Positions 29,813-39,289 of a DNA stretch of 64,000 bases are shown here, in pieces (position 1 is the first letter of the stretch; the number at the start of each line of letters is the position of its first letter). Source of the stretch: Taudactylus pleione (Eukaryota; Chordata; Amphibia; Anura; Myobatrachidae); contig JAUIMM010000637.1 in assembly GCA_031769625.1 (NCBI GenBank), positions 3,129,001-3,193,000 on the forward strand, read 5' to 3'. Under the pieces are notes generated by a model that made no database searches, had not been told where the DNA came from, and saw nothing but the letters and a program-made list of their open reading frames with translations. The position numbers and the translations under genes were made by a program.

Positions 29813-32800
29813 ACTATGGGGTGGGGGGGAAAGCTATGAGTGGCACTGTATACTAACTATGGGGTGGGGGCGAAACAGCTATGAGTGGCACTGTATACTA
29901 ACTATGGGGTGGGGGGGAAATAGCTATGAGTGGCACTGTATACTAACTATGAGGTGGGGGGGAAAAAGCTGAGTGACACTGTATACTAACTGGGGTGGGG
30001 GGGACAGCTATGAGTGGCACTGTATACTAACTATGGGGTGGGGGGGAAACAGCTGAGTGACTGTATACTAACTATGGGGTGAGGGGGACAGCTATGAGTG
30101 GCACTGTATGCTAACTATGGGGTGGGGGGGACAGCTATGAGTGGCACTGTATACTAACTATGGGGTTGGGGGGGAAAAGCTATGAGTGGCACTGTATACT
30201 AACTATGGGGTGGGGGCGAAACAGCTATGAGTGGCTCTGTATACTAACTATGGGGTGGGGGGGAAACAGCTATGAGTGGCACTGTATACTAACTATGGGG
30301 TGGGGGGGACAGCTATGAGTGGCACTGTATACTAACTATGGGGTTGGGGGGGAAAAGCTATGAGTGGCACTGTATACTAACTATGGGGTGGGGGCGAAAT
30401 AGCTATGAGTGGCACTGTATACTAACTATGGGGTGGGGGGGAAACAGCTATGAGTGGCACTGTATACTAACTATGGGGTTGGGAGGAAACAGCTATGAGT
30501 GGCACTGTATACTAACTATGGGGTGGGGGGAAACAGCTATGAGTGGCACTGTATACTAACTATGGGGTTGGGGGGAAAGCTATGAGTGGCACTGTATACT
30601 AACTATGGGGTGGGGGCGAAACAGCTATGAGTGGCACTGTATACTATGGGGTGGGGGGGAAACAGCTATGAGTGGCACTGTATACTAACTATGGGGTGGG
30701 GAGGAAACAGCTATGAGTGGCACTGTATACTAACTATGGGGTGGGGGAAACAGCTATGAGTGGCACTGTATACTAACAATGGGGTGGGGGGGGAAAGCTA
30801 TGAGTGGCACTGTATACTAACTATGGGGTGGTGGGGAAAACAGCTATGAGTGGCACTGTATACTAACTATGGGGTGGGGGGGGAAACAGCTATGAGTGGC
30901 ACTGTATACTAACTATGGGGTGGGGGGGGAAACAGCTATGAGTGGCACTGTATACTAACTATGGGGTGGGGGGGAAGCTATGAGTGGCACTGTATACTAT
31001 GGGGTGGGGGGGAAGCTATGAGTGGCACTGTATACTAACTATGGGGTGGTGGGGAAAACAGCTATGAGTGGCACTGTATACTAACTATGGGGTGGGGGGG
31101 GAAACAGCTATGAGTGGCACTGTATACTAACTATGGGGTGGGGGGGAAACAGCTATGTGTTGCACTGTATACTAACTATGGGGTGGGGGGGAAGCTATGA
31201 GTGGCACTGTATACTATGGGGTGGGGGGGAAGCTATGAGTGGCACTGTATACTAACTATGGGGTGGGGGGGAACAGCTATGAGTGGCACTGTATTCTAAC
31301 TATGGGGTGGGGGGGAACAGCTATGAGTGGCACTGTATACTAACTATGGGGTGGGGGGAAACAGCTATGAGTGGCACTGTATACTATGGGGTGGGGGGGA
31401 AAGCTATGAGTGGCACTGTATACTAACTATGGGGTGGTGGGGGAAACAGCTATGAGTGGCACTGTATACTAACTATGGGGGGGGGCAGCTATGAGTGGCA
31501 CTGTATACTATGGGGTGGGGGGAAAACAGCTATGAGTGGCACTGTATACTATGGGGTGGGGGGAACAGCTATGAGTGGCACTGTATACTAACTATGGGGT
31601 GGGGGGGAACAGCTATGAGTGGCACTGTATACTAACTATGGGGTGGGGGGGAAACAGCTATGAGTGGCACTGTATACTAATTATGGGGTGGTGGGGGAAA
31701 CAGCTATGAGTGGCACTGTATACTATGGGGTGGGGGGGAAACAGCTATGAGTGGCACTGTATACTATGGGGTCGGGGGAACAGCTATGAGTGGCACTGTA
31801 TACTAACTATGGGGTGGGGGGGGACAGCTATGAGTGGCACTGTATACTAACTATGGGGTGGGGGGGAAACAGCTATGAGTGGCACTGTATACTAACTATG
31901 GGGTGGTGGGGGAATCAGCTATGAGTGGCACTGTATACTATGGGGTGGGGGGGAAACAGCTATGAGTGGCACTGTATACTAACTATGGGGTGGGGGGGAA
32001 ACAGCTATGAGTGGCTCTGTATACTAACTATGGGGTGGGGGGGAACAGCTATGAGTGGCACTGTATACTAACTATGGGGTGGGGGGGGACAGCTTTGAGT
32101 GGCACTGTATACTAACTATGGGGTGGGGGGGAAACAGCTATGAGTGGCACTGTATACTATGGGGTGGGGGGGAAAGCTATGAGTGGCACTGTATACTAAC
32201 TATGGGGTGGTGGGGGAAACAGCTATGAGTGGCACTGTATACTAACTATGGGGGGGGCAGCTATGAGTGGCACTGTATACTATGGGGTGGGGGGGAAACA
32301 GCTATGAGTGGCACTGTATACTATGGGGTGGGGGGAAACAGCTATGAGTGGCACTGTATACTAACTATGAGGTGGGGGGAACAGCTATGAGTGGCACTGT
32401 ATACTAACTATGGGGTGGGGGGGAACAGCTATGAGTGGCACTGTATACTAACTATGGGGTGGGGGGGAAACAGCTATGAGTGGCACTGTATACTAACTAT
32501 GGGGTGGGGGGAAACAGCTATGAGTGGCACTGTATACTATGGGGTGGGGGGAACAGCTATGAGTGGCACTGTATACTAACTATGGGGTGGGGGGGAACAG
32601 CTATGAGTGGCACTGTATACTAACTATGGGGTGGGGGGGAAACAGCTATGAGTGGCACTGTATACTAACTATGGGGTGGGGGGAAACAGCTATGAGTGGC
32701 ACTGTATACTAACTTTGGGGTGGGGGGGAAACAGCTATGAGTGGCACTGTATACTATGGGGTGGGGGGGAAAGCTATGAGTGGCACTGTATACTAACTAT

Positions 32801-33341
32801 GGGGTGGTGGGGGAAACAGCTATGAGTGGCACTGTATACTAACTATGGGGGGGGGCAGCTATGAGTGGCACTGTATACTATGGGGTGGGGGGGAAACAGC
32901 TATGAGTGGCACTGTATACTATGGGGTGGGGGGAAACAGCTATGAGTGGCACTGTATACTAACTATGAGGTGGGGGGAACAGCTATGAGTGGCACTGTAT
33001 ACTAACTATGGGGTGGGGGGAACAGCTATGAGTGGCACTGTATACTAACTATGGGGTGGGGGGAAACAGCTATGAGTGGCACTGTATACTAACTATGGGG
33101 TGGGGGGAAACAGCTATGAGTGGCACTGTATACTAACTATGGGGTGGGGGGAAACAGCTATGAGTGGCACTGTATACTATGGGGTGGGGGGAAACAGCTA
33201 TGAGTGGCACTGTATACTAACTATGGGGTGGGGGGGAACAGCTATGAGTGGCACTGTATACTAACTATGGGGTGGGGGGAGAACAGCTATGAGTGGCACT
33301 GTATTCTAACTATGGGGTGGGGAGGGAAACGGCTATGAGTG

Positions 33342-33611
33342 GCAGTGGAGTAAGTTGAACCCAGATGCCCGGAGGCAAGTTATAATTTGGTGCCCCCCCA
33401 GTATGGACAGGCTATAGACGGAGGCGGCAGCTGTGGCTTCTCAGGTGCCAGGAAGAGGTGCCATGTATTGGGCGGCCGTGACGGAACACTCCGGGTACAT
33501 AGTTACAGCCCTAAGCAGGGTGAATATGTTGTGGGCAATGGAGGAGGTGCCCCTTCAGTGCTGGAGCCCGGCGGCAGGCGCCTCCATTGTCTCCCATAGT
33601 TCTGCCCCTGA
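33342..33611. other. Non-satellite block at the edge of the array
   Basis: About 270 bp of unrelated sequence interrupt the array between a diverged monomer (ending ATGAGTGGCAGTGG) and the last monomers, which restart with GATGAGTGGCACTG. Two overlapping short frames (about 70-75 codons) cross it but show no recognisable domain. It could be an insertion, or a remnant of the single-copy context from which the satellite was amplified. I cannot assign it to a family. Confidence 0.6.
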
Positions 33612-33706
33612 TGAGTGGCACTGTATACTAACTATGGGGTGGGGAGGGAAACGGCTATGAGTGGTACTGTCTGTATACTAACTATAGGGAGGGGGGTGGG
33701 GGGAAA
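33612..33706 (+). repeat. Last two degenerate satellite monomers
   Basis: GAGTGGCACTGTATACTAAC and a G-rich segment recur here after the non-satellite block. The second unit is diverged (CTGTCTGTATACTAACTATAGG, then GGGGGGTGGGGGG) and the repeat stops at AAAC before AAAAGCTTTTC. Diverged end monomers are usual at satellite edges. Confidence 0.9.
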
Positions 33707-33779
33707 CAAAAGCTTTTCTGTCCTGACCTATATACCAAATATGTAATTTTGACCCAACTACTTGGGTCAAAAAGATACC

Positions 33780-33868
33780 GCTTGGTAAGTAATTTGGCTT
33801 AGGGGTGCCTTGAAAAACTGAAGGAAACCCTAAAGGTGCCTTGAACTGAAAAAGTTTGGGAACCACTG
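33780..33868 (-). mobile_element. Terminus of a hAT-like element (fragment)
   Basis: Read on the minus strand this begins CAGTGGTTCCCAAACTTTTT and continues into AAGGCACC segments. CAGTGGTTCYCAAA is the usual start of many vertebrate hAT/Charlie-type nonautonomous elements (recalled family knowledge). Only one end is recognisable and no transposase is seen. Confidence 0.5.
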
Positions 33869-33924
33869 GGCTACAGGGATACATTGGTGAGTTTGTGAGA
33901 TAGTGAGTGTGTGCGGGATGTAGT

Positions 33925-34085
33925 CTGGAAGCCGACGGTCTAAATGCCGACCGCCGGCTTCCAGACTGCTTTATCCTGACTAGAGACGAATGACAGGCAT
34001 CTAAATCTAGACACCTGTCATTTGCCCGACGTCGGGGAGACCGGCGCCTGGCATCCCGATCGAGCGGATGCCGGGCGCCGCAGCG
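33925..34085. repeat. Cluster of three hairpins
   Basis: Three inverted repeats follow one another: TCTGGAAGCC...GGCTTCCAGA (33925-33967), AATGACAGG...CCTGTCATT (about 33989-34023) and GGCGCC-TGGCATCC...GGATGCCGGGCGCC (about 34043-34080). Such packed palindromes are typical of nonautonomous DNA transposons, but no outer termini or target duplication could be identified. Confidence 0.6.
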
Positions 34086-34104
34086 GACAGCCGCGGGGGC
34101 GGGG

Positions 34105-34330
34105 AGGGTTAGGTTTAAGGCTCCCAGGGGGGACTTAGGGTTAGGCACCCCCCCGGAAGGTAAGGGTTAGGCTAGGGGGAGGGTTAGGCACCCCCGGGGG
34201 GAGATTAGGGTTAGGCACCCCCCCAGGGGACTTGGATTTAGGCAGCGGGGAAGGGGGGGTTAGGTTTAGGCACTTAGAGGGGGGGTAACGGTTAGGCACC
34301 CCTGAGGTTTAGGGGGCTTAGGTTAGTAAA
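34105..34330 (+). repeat. Degenerate GGTTAGGC(A)CCCCC minisatellite
   Basis: At least eight imperfect units of about 25-40 bp contain AGGGTTAGG or GGTTAGGCACCCC followed by a purine-rich G run. The TTAGGG resemblance is partial: units are spaced and degenerate, so this is not a telomere array. Confidence 0.75.
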
Positions 34331-34552
34331 TACTTACCTTTAGGACGAACGGGATTTCCTCCTTTGTCGGGTAGCCACTGTCGGGAATTGAACCACCGGC
34401 CGAGCGGCCGGCGGTAATACATATCACACCCGTGTGTGCATGTATGTTTTCAGAAACTTTTACTTTCACGGTGTGTGTGTACTATGTTTGTTTTAATATT
34501 TCTTTTGCAGTGGAACTACAGGTACCAGAGGACCCTAGTCTGATAGAGACAA

Positions 34553-34733
34553 AAGCACTCCGGGCTTGCGGCAGCGAAACCCTACCACAAGGGTCTCGTC
34601 GCAAGCCCGATGGTCGCGATGGTCTTGACCATCTTTTTGGCCGCTCGCATAAGCTGCTCCAATATTAGCTAGGAGGGCCCTGAATCAGAGCGAGCGCTCT
34701 GGTCAGAGCGTCCGGCTCTGAATCAGGCCCCCT
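34553..34733. repeat. Two long imperfect hairpins
   Basis: GGGCTTGCG...CGCAAGCCC forms a stem around 34562-34608 with a nested GAAACCCT/AGGGTCTC stem, and GGCCCTGAATCAGAGC pairs with GCTCTGAATCAGGCCC at 34676-34730. The flanking 34331-34552 and 34734-34926 hold AT-rich sequence in which I recognise nothing. A stop-free stretch of 78 codons crosses the first hairpin but has no domain signature. Confidence 0.6.
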
Positions 34734-34926
34734 GTTCCAACTCCGGGTCAGACCCAGAATTTAGGTGTAAAAGTGGTATAACTGATATGTTTGAGCTCTA
34801 CTAAATAAGGTGCTAATTACTGGACATATAGCTGTTAGCATTAGTCTAACCTATGTTTTTATATTTTGCAATTTGCTGTTGTTTTTATTTCTTTACTATG
34901 GAACGCAGTTTCCTTGTTTATAACAG

Positions 34927-34975
34927 CAGTGCCCAAACTCGCCCCTCAAGGCACCTTAACAGTCCACAGTCCCAG
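34927..34975 (+). mobile_element. MITE terminus, 'CCCAAACTC' family, copy A
   Basis: CAGTGCCCAAACTCGCCCC followed by CAAGGCACCTTAACAGTCC matches the terminus, read in reverse, of the copy ending at 35736. Only the end is preserved; the rest to 35050 is not alignable by eye. Confidence 0.45.
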
Positions 34976-35084
34976 ACTTCAAGGAGACTCCCAAACCTCG
35001 GAGGGCTCTACCAGATGCCTGGAAAAGTGGGCAAGTCTCTGAGAGGCTGCTGCCAATTTCCCAAGTGAAATGGGGACGGCTTGA

Positions 35085-35427
35085 TGACGTGACTATTTAT
35101 TATTTATTTATCACCAGTTATTTATATAGCGCACACATATTCCGCAGCGCTTTACAGAGAATATTTGTCCATTCACATCAGTCCCTGCCCCAGCGGAGCT
35201 TACACTCTATGTTCCTTATCACATGCTCACACATACACACTAGGGTTAATTTGTATTAATTAACCTACAGTATATTTTTGGAGTGTGGGAGGAAACCGGA
35301 GCACCCAGAGGAAACCCACAGCACAGGGAGAATATACAAACTCAGCACAGATAGGGCCGTGGTGGGAATTGAACCCATGACCTCAGTGCTGTGAGGCGGT
35401 AATGCTAACCATTACACCATCTGTGAC
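35085..35427 (-). mobile_element. tRNA-derived SINE, copy 1 (V-SINE-like)
   Basis: On the minus strand the unit starts with a tRNA-like head: an A-box-like TGGTTAGCATTACCGCC and a B-box-like GGTTCAATTCCC about 30 bp later. It then runs through CTGAGTTTGTATATTCTCCC and GTGGGTTTCCTCTGGGTGCT, followed by a CTCCGGTTTCCTCCCAC block. That central block resembles the conserved core I recall for V-SINEs (DANA/mermaid type) of fish and amphibians. The distal end reaches the ATTATTTATT repeats near 35095. The A/B boxes would form an RNA polymerase III promoter. Family assignment is from memory. Confidence 0.7.
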
Positions 35428-35594
35428 TCAGACTGAATCGCATCATCGTGGCTCTACTCCCATTTAACTATGCCAGTAATTACTGCATTGTATAGCAGGG
35501 GTAGGGCCACGACAATGCAAACGGAGCGGAGCGCCCCCCAACATTGCCAACCTGGCTGCCCCCTCCCGAAGGGGTCAGTTGAAATAGCAATTAC

Positions 35595-35736
35595 GGTTTT
35601 AATATTATCCATGGTTGAGCAGATATTGAATCAAAATGACTGAGGTACTAATGAAGTCACCTGTGCTCAAGCATGAATATCATTACAACCTGGCCTGTTA
35701 TGTTGCCTGGAGGGCAGAGTTTGGGTAACACTGCTT
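35595..35736. mobile_element. MITE, 'CCCAAACTC' family, copy B
   Basis: Contains GGTTTTAATATTATCC, GACTGAGGTACTAATGAAGT, CACCTGTGCTCAAGCATG and ends GGCAGAGTTTGGGTAACACTG. Almost the same blocks occur at 35766-35926 and 36760-36903. The 35428-35594 interval before it holds nothing I recognise. Confidence 0.65.
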
Positions 35737-35765
35737 TAGATAGATCATTAAATAACTTCAAAGGA

Positions 35766-35926
35766 AGAGGTTCCCAAACTCTGCCATTGCAGTCCACGTT
35801 TTAAGGATATCCATTGCTTGAGCACAGGTGACTTAATTAGTACCCGAGTCAATTTGATTTAACCATCTGGACTCAAGCATGAACATCCTTAAAATCTGAA
35901 CTGCAATGATGGCAGAGTTGCCAATC
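35766..35926. mobile_element. MITE, 'CCCAAACTC' family, copy C
   Basis: Starts GTTCCCAAACTCTGCC and ends GATGGCAGAGTTGCC, so both inverted ends are present. Between them are TTTTAAGGATATCCATTGCT, GAGCACAGGTGACTTAATTA and the mirrored CATGAACATCCTTAAAATCT. Internal palindromic structure with no coding capacity fits a MITE. Confidence 0.7.
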
Positions 35927-36159
35927 CCACTCATAGTAGGAGCTGTCCAGCGCAGCACATGAAAGTCTTTTGGCCCCATTAGGTCTCCGTCCACATCTTA
36001 CAGCGCCAGTTGCTAGGATTTCCTTTTAGGGAGGCGTTGGCGGGATGTGTCAGCATCTTTGACTTGGGCAATTACAGAATGGAGGCGAGGAGGAGCGGCG
36101 TGCCTCACTATCCCAATAGCTCTCACTCAACGCTGCTCTTACTCTGGTAACAGCCACTC

Positions 36160-36620
36160 GCCACAGCGTGACGAAGCCGCCATGGCCAGCTCCGTAGCTC
36201 CAGCCGGGGGCCTTGCCAGGCATCGCGAGAACTGGCGCTGTCCTCGTCCTCCCGGCCAGCATCAGCAGGAGGGGGGGGGCCTCGCGTGTCCTCTTTAGCT
36301 GTCTTCATAAATTGCCTGCTCGAAATGTTTCCCTTTTTTCCAAGATGGCGTCGATGAGGGAGAGCGACACCGGCCTGTGGCTGCACAACAAGCTGGGCTC
36401 CGCCGACGAGCTGTGGGCGCCGCCGAGCATCGCCTCGCTGCTCACCGCCTCCGTCATCGACAACGTCCGCCTGTGTTTCCACAGCCTGTCCTCCGCCGTC
36501 AAGCTGAAGCTGCTGCTGGGGATGCTGCACCTGCCGCGCCGCACCGTGGACGAGGTGAGCGCCCAGCCCCTCCCTCCTTACCCGGGGCGGGAGCTGTGTG
36601 TGGAACTACAAGTCACAGCA
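36160..36620 (+). promoter_or_regulatory. CpG-rich NELFA promoter region with start-codon YY1/TISU-like motif
   Basis: GC and CpG content rise sharply here against AT-rich flanks, and exon 1 lies inside, as usual for a housekeeping CpG-island promoter. No TATA box is evident. A pyrimidine tract (CCCTTTTTTCC) is directly followed by CAAGATGGCGTC at the start codon. That string fits the YY1 core and differs by one base from the TISU consensus SAASATGGCGGC, known in genes with very short 5' leaders. The true transcription start is not determinable from the sequence. Confidence 0.6.
36345..36554 (+). CDS. NELFA: NELFA exon 1 (codons 1-70)
   Basis: The exon encodes the N-terminus from MASMRESDTGLWLHNKLG through LHLPRRTVDE, which is nearly residue-for-residue vertebrate NELF-A. 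The ATG at 36345 is chosen because it is the family start and sits in a good context (A at -3, G at +4). The donor is GAG|GTGAGC at 36555, phase 0. This segment begins the helical domain (about residues 6-190 in human) that binds NELF-C. An upstream in-frame ATG at 36213 exists, but the codons before 36345 do not resemble the family. Confidence 0.96.
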
Positions 36621-36759
36621 AGACGAGCCACACAAGAGGGGAAGGGGGGGGCTTCCTGCTGCCCCACAGAGAGCCACAGGTTGCTGGGACTTGTAGATCC
36701 AACCCTTACACTGTGTGGGGTGGCTCTACAAGTCCCAGGGTGACTTCAAAGTCTCAGCA

Positions 36760-36903
36760 GCCACTCCAGGTATTAAGGATATCCATGTTTGAGCAGAGTT
36801 GGTTACAACAAGGTGACTGAGGTACTAATTAAGTCACCTGTACTCAATATCCTTAAAACCTGGACTTATATGGTGCCTTGAGGGCGGAATTCGGGATACT
36901 CTG
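36760..36903. mobile_element. MITE, 'CCCAAACTC' family, copy D
   Basis: In NELFA intron 1 the blocks ATTAAGGATATCCATGTTTG, GACTGAGGTACTAATTAAGT and CACCTGTACTCAATATCC recur, ending GGGCGGAATTCGGGATACTC. It is more diverged than copies B and C. The following 36904-37375 is intronic sequence in which I recognise nothing beyond a short repeat of CCCCCAYATTCAGGTGTRCAT near 37165-37220. Confidence 0.6.
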
Positions 36904-37375
36904 TGGGTTATGGACCAAATGTGGTCTCCTGCGGATCTATTGTTGCAGATATTGGGTTTGTGTACAGCCCTTATGGGGGGGTAGTCAGTTCAAAGCAACG
37001 TAATGACCGGCTACGCACATTGGCCATTTCAATAGTGCAGACATGGCAAGTTTTCCTTTGCGCTTCTGTGGAGTGTGAGGGAAAGTTTGCGATGCTGGTA
37101 AATGCGATGTGCTGTTCCTGGCGCTCTGCATCACGTCCATCGCTTTGAATTTGCGTTCCCCCACCCTAGTCCCCCCCATTCAGGTGTGCATTGCATTCCC
37201 CCACATTCAGGTGTACATCCTTGTCTTTTGGTGCGCTCTGTTTTTATTGTTATGGTGTCAGTGGTAACGTATCCAATGAATATTAAATTTATCAGTCTGT
37301 ACGTGGTTAGCGTGAGCAGTGCTACCTAATGGAGCTGAGAATTTGGGCCCCATTCTGAACAGAATGTCTGTAGTT

Positions 37376-37665
37376 GTAATTATATTTATTTGTGCCACTA
37401 AACTATGCAGTGCTGCACAGAGATTGTCATTCACTTCAAAGCTTGCAGTCTAAAGTCCCTAACAAACCAGTGCATGCATATTGGTGATACTCTTGTCAGA
37501 AGCCAATTAACCTACCAGTATGTTGTTTTTTTTGGAGTCTGAGAGGAAACCCACGCAAGCACTGGGAGAACTTACAAACTTCACACAGATTGCCCATGGC
37601 CGGGCATTGACATCATGATCTCGATGCTGTGAGGCAGACGTGCTAACCACTTCGCCTATGTGTTC
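37376..37665 (-). mobile_element. tRNA-derived SINE, copy 2 (V-SINE-like)
   Basis: Same family as 35085-35427. On the minus strand the head has GTGGTTAGCACGTCTGCCTC, then a mutated B box, followed by TGTGTGAAGTTTGTAAGTTC and GCGTGGGTTTCCTCTCAGAC, and the unit ends in an ATTTATTTGTGCCAC segment. It is more decayed than copy 1. Confidence 0.65.
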
Positions 37666-38853
37666 TGTGTTCTTCCTGAGTCTGCATGGTTTACAGAAGT
37701 AACTGTAGGTTTGTTGGCTTCACATCCAATTTGCACTGAGGTTTGTGTCTTAATACAAGAAGTTTAATATTCTGACTGTATAGGGCTACTTAATTTGTCC
37801 GGGGTATTTAAATACCCCATAGTGTTATTTGGACATAAATGCTGGCCAGACATGAGTTTGCACTAGATGTGGGACATCGCAGCTGCACCGCGATGCCTTT
37901 CTTGCATATTGAAGCTTTGAATGCCCTATGCAAATTAATTTGCGGAAATCAGAGGAAGTTGCTGAGTTTCTATCAGCTCACAATAAGTTCTCGAAAGATG
38001 TTGGTTACATTTTTTTTTTTTTTTTTTTTGGTATCAAGGGGTTTTCAGGTTTCATTACTTGTACTGTGAATCTAAGGGATTTGTGTTGTGTATAAACCGC
38101 TAATTTGGTTCAATTACGTTTTAAAATATTGCTTGTTCATTATCCAAATGCAAACTGTATGGTTACCGGTAAGTTTTTTTGCCTTTTTTAATACATTTAT
38201 CTTCATGTGATATGTATTAAAATAATTTCTATCCATTTTTAATGCAAACCTCTAAGTACAGGTCCATTGTGTAAAAATAACAAAAACAAAACAGGAGTGT
38301 AAGTCTATAATAGTAACTTTTTGTAATTAAAGGGTGTCAGCAGCAGATCTTCACTACCAAGCATATACTGCAGCACTATCCCTTGCTTAATACTGTTATT
38401 GTGGATACAGATTTTTTTTTTTTCTTATCTTTATAGTGGCTTTAGCACTTTAAAAAATGTATTCACATTACACTTCACACTACAGCATTCCCGGAACTAG
38501 GGAACATACAATACATAAAACCATATTCGACAAGTCCCCTCGGGTATCAGTTTGCAGGCACGGATTATACAGGTCAGTTCCAAATATTTCTGACAGTAAT
38601 GCCCAAATCTCGCACAGATCTCAGTGGTGGTGTAGATCGTTCAGCAATTATTCTCCTGAAAAGTCCTATCTTTCCAAGTCTTTTGTATCTCCCGGGTATT
38701 GGTTTTATGCCCTTCCAGTTCTCGTGATCATGGTTCCTGGGTATCAGGGGAGCCATTCTCCTTAGCTGCACAATTGGTGACCCTTCTGGGATGGTATAGG
38801 TCTTTGAGACTAGTCCTCCTGGGCACCCTGCTGTGACAGCGCACTCAAGTCTA
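37666..38853 (+). other. Intron 1 sequence without recognised features
   Basis: Ordinary AT-rich intron with T-runs at about 38011-38029 and 38412-38421. A minus-strand open stretch (38574-38903) and plus-strand stretch (38457-38765) overlap each other and show no domain signature, so I do not call genes. Confidence 0.6.
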
Positions 38854-39034
38854 CACTGGTGGGCAAAATTGCGGACACGTTTTGAAATTTGATTGTTTTT
38901 CAACTTTGAATGCTTATAAAAACTGTTTCACTGCACGCAGTGCAATGATTCTTATATCAAATGAAAGGAAATTTAATGTTGAATTCAACACAATAAACAG
39001 AGGTCAAATATTTGCATTACAAGGGAAGTTATGC
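38854..39034 (+). repeat. Tc1 element left inverted repeat
   Basis: Pairs with 40356-40526 in inverted orientation over its whole length with scattered mismatches; ends at AAGTTATGC. Confidence 0.9.
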
Positions 39035-39289
39035 TACAGACAAAGAAGCACAGATGCGTGGGATTCATGAAGCGGATTGTAGTAACAGCTACTACCAGCC
39101 AATCGGAATCTTCGTTCTGAGGACCAATCAGCTGTTTATGAGCAGGTGCGAGGTCATGTTCAAAGGTGGGAAAGGTCAGTTTGGCTGTTTCACTTTGCAG
39201 AATAAAGTTGGTTACTGAAGTGCAATTACGGTTGGTTAGATGTTTGTGTGTATTGTTTAGTGCTTATTGACTGTAAAAAATAAATACAA

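Larger units (their letters stand above)
1..33341 (+). repeat. 33-kb satellite array, ~44-bp G-rich monomer
   Basis: The stretch is an uninterrupted head-to-tail array of about 750 monomers, all in one orientation. A typical monomer begins GGCACTGTATACTAAC, continues TATGGGGT, then a run of 5-8 G, then AAACAGCTATGAGT. Length is about 44 bp and varies mainly through the G-run, loss of four bases in the TACTAACTATGG segment, and AAACAGC versus AAGC, GACAGC or AAAAGC ends. Monomers whose length is 45 bp read in frame as a 15-residue peptide, which creates many 60-86-codon open frames; these are by-products of the period and not genes. The G-runs are confined to the + strand, so the array is strongly strand-asymmetric. 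Most monomers are highly alike, which suggests recent homogenisation. Identity with a named satellite family cannot be established here. Confidence 0.98.

Noticed and set aside
663..33264. Many 60-86-codon open frames with a repeating SYEWHCILTMGWGGN peptide
   Set aside because: They arise wherever consecutive satellite monomers are 45 bp long; they start and stop with monomer-length changes, have no conserved ends and no flanking gene signals.
1..33341. CRISPR array
   Set aside because: Regular short repeats exist, but there are no unique spacers, the monomers are contiguous, and the surroundings are vertebrate.
34105..34330. Telomere repeat array
   Set aside because: TTAGG cores are interrupted by CACCCCC and G-runs and never form consecutive TTAGGG units.
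35360..35427. A genuine tRNA gene on the minus strand
   Set aside because: A- and B-box-like segments are present, but no full cloverleaf can be drawn and the sequence continues into a SINE body that also occurs at 37376-37665.
36047..36820. Several overlapping open frames around the NELFA promoter on both strands
   Set aside because: They are GC-rich shadows of exon 1 and its CpG-rich surroundings; only the frame starting at 36345 matches a known protein.
38574..38903. 109-codon minus-strand open frame upstream of the Tc1 element
   Set aside because: No recognisable motif, overlaps another open frame on the opposite strand and runs into the Tc1 inverted repeat.
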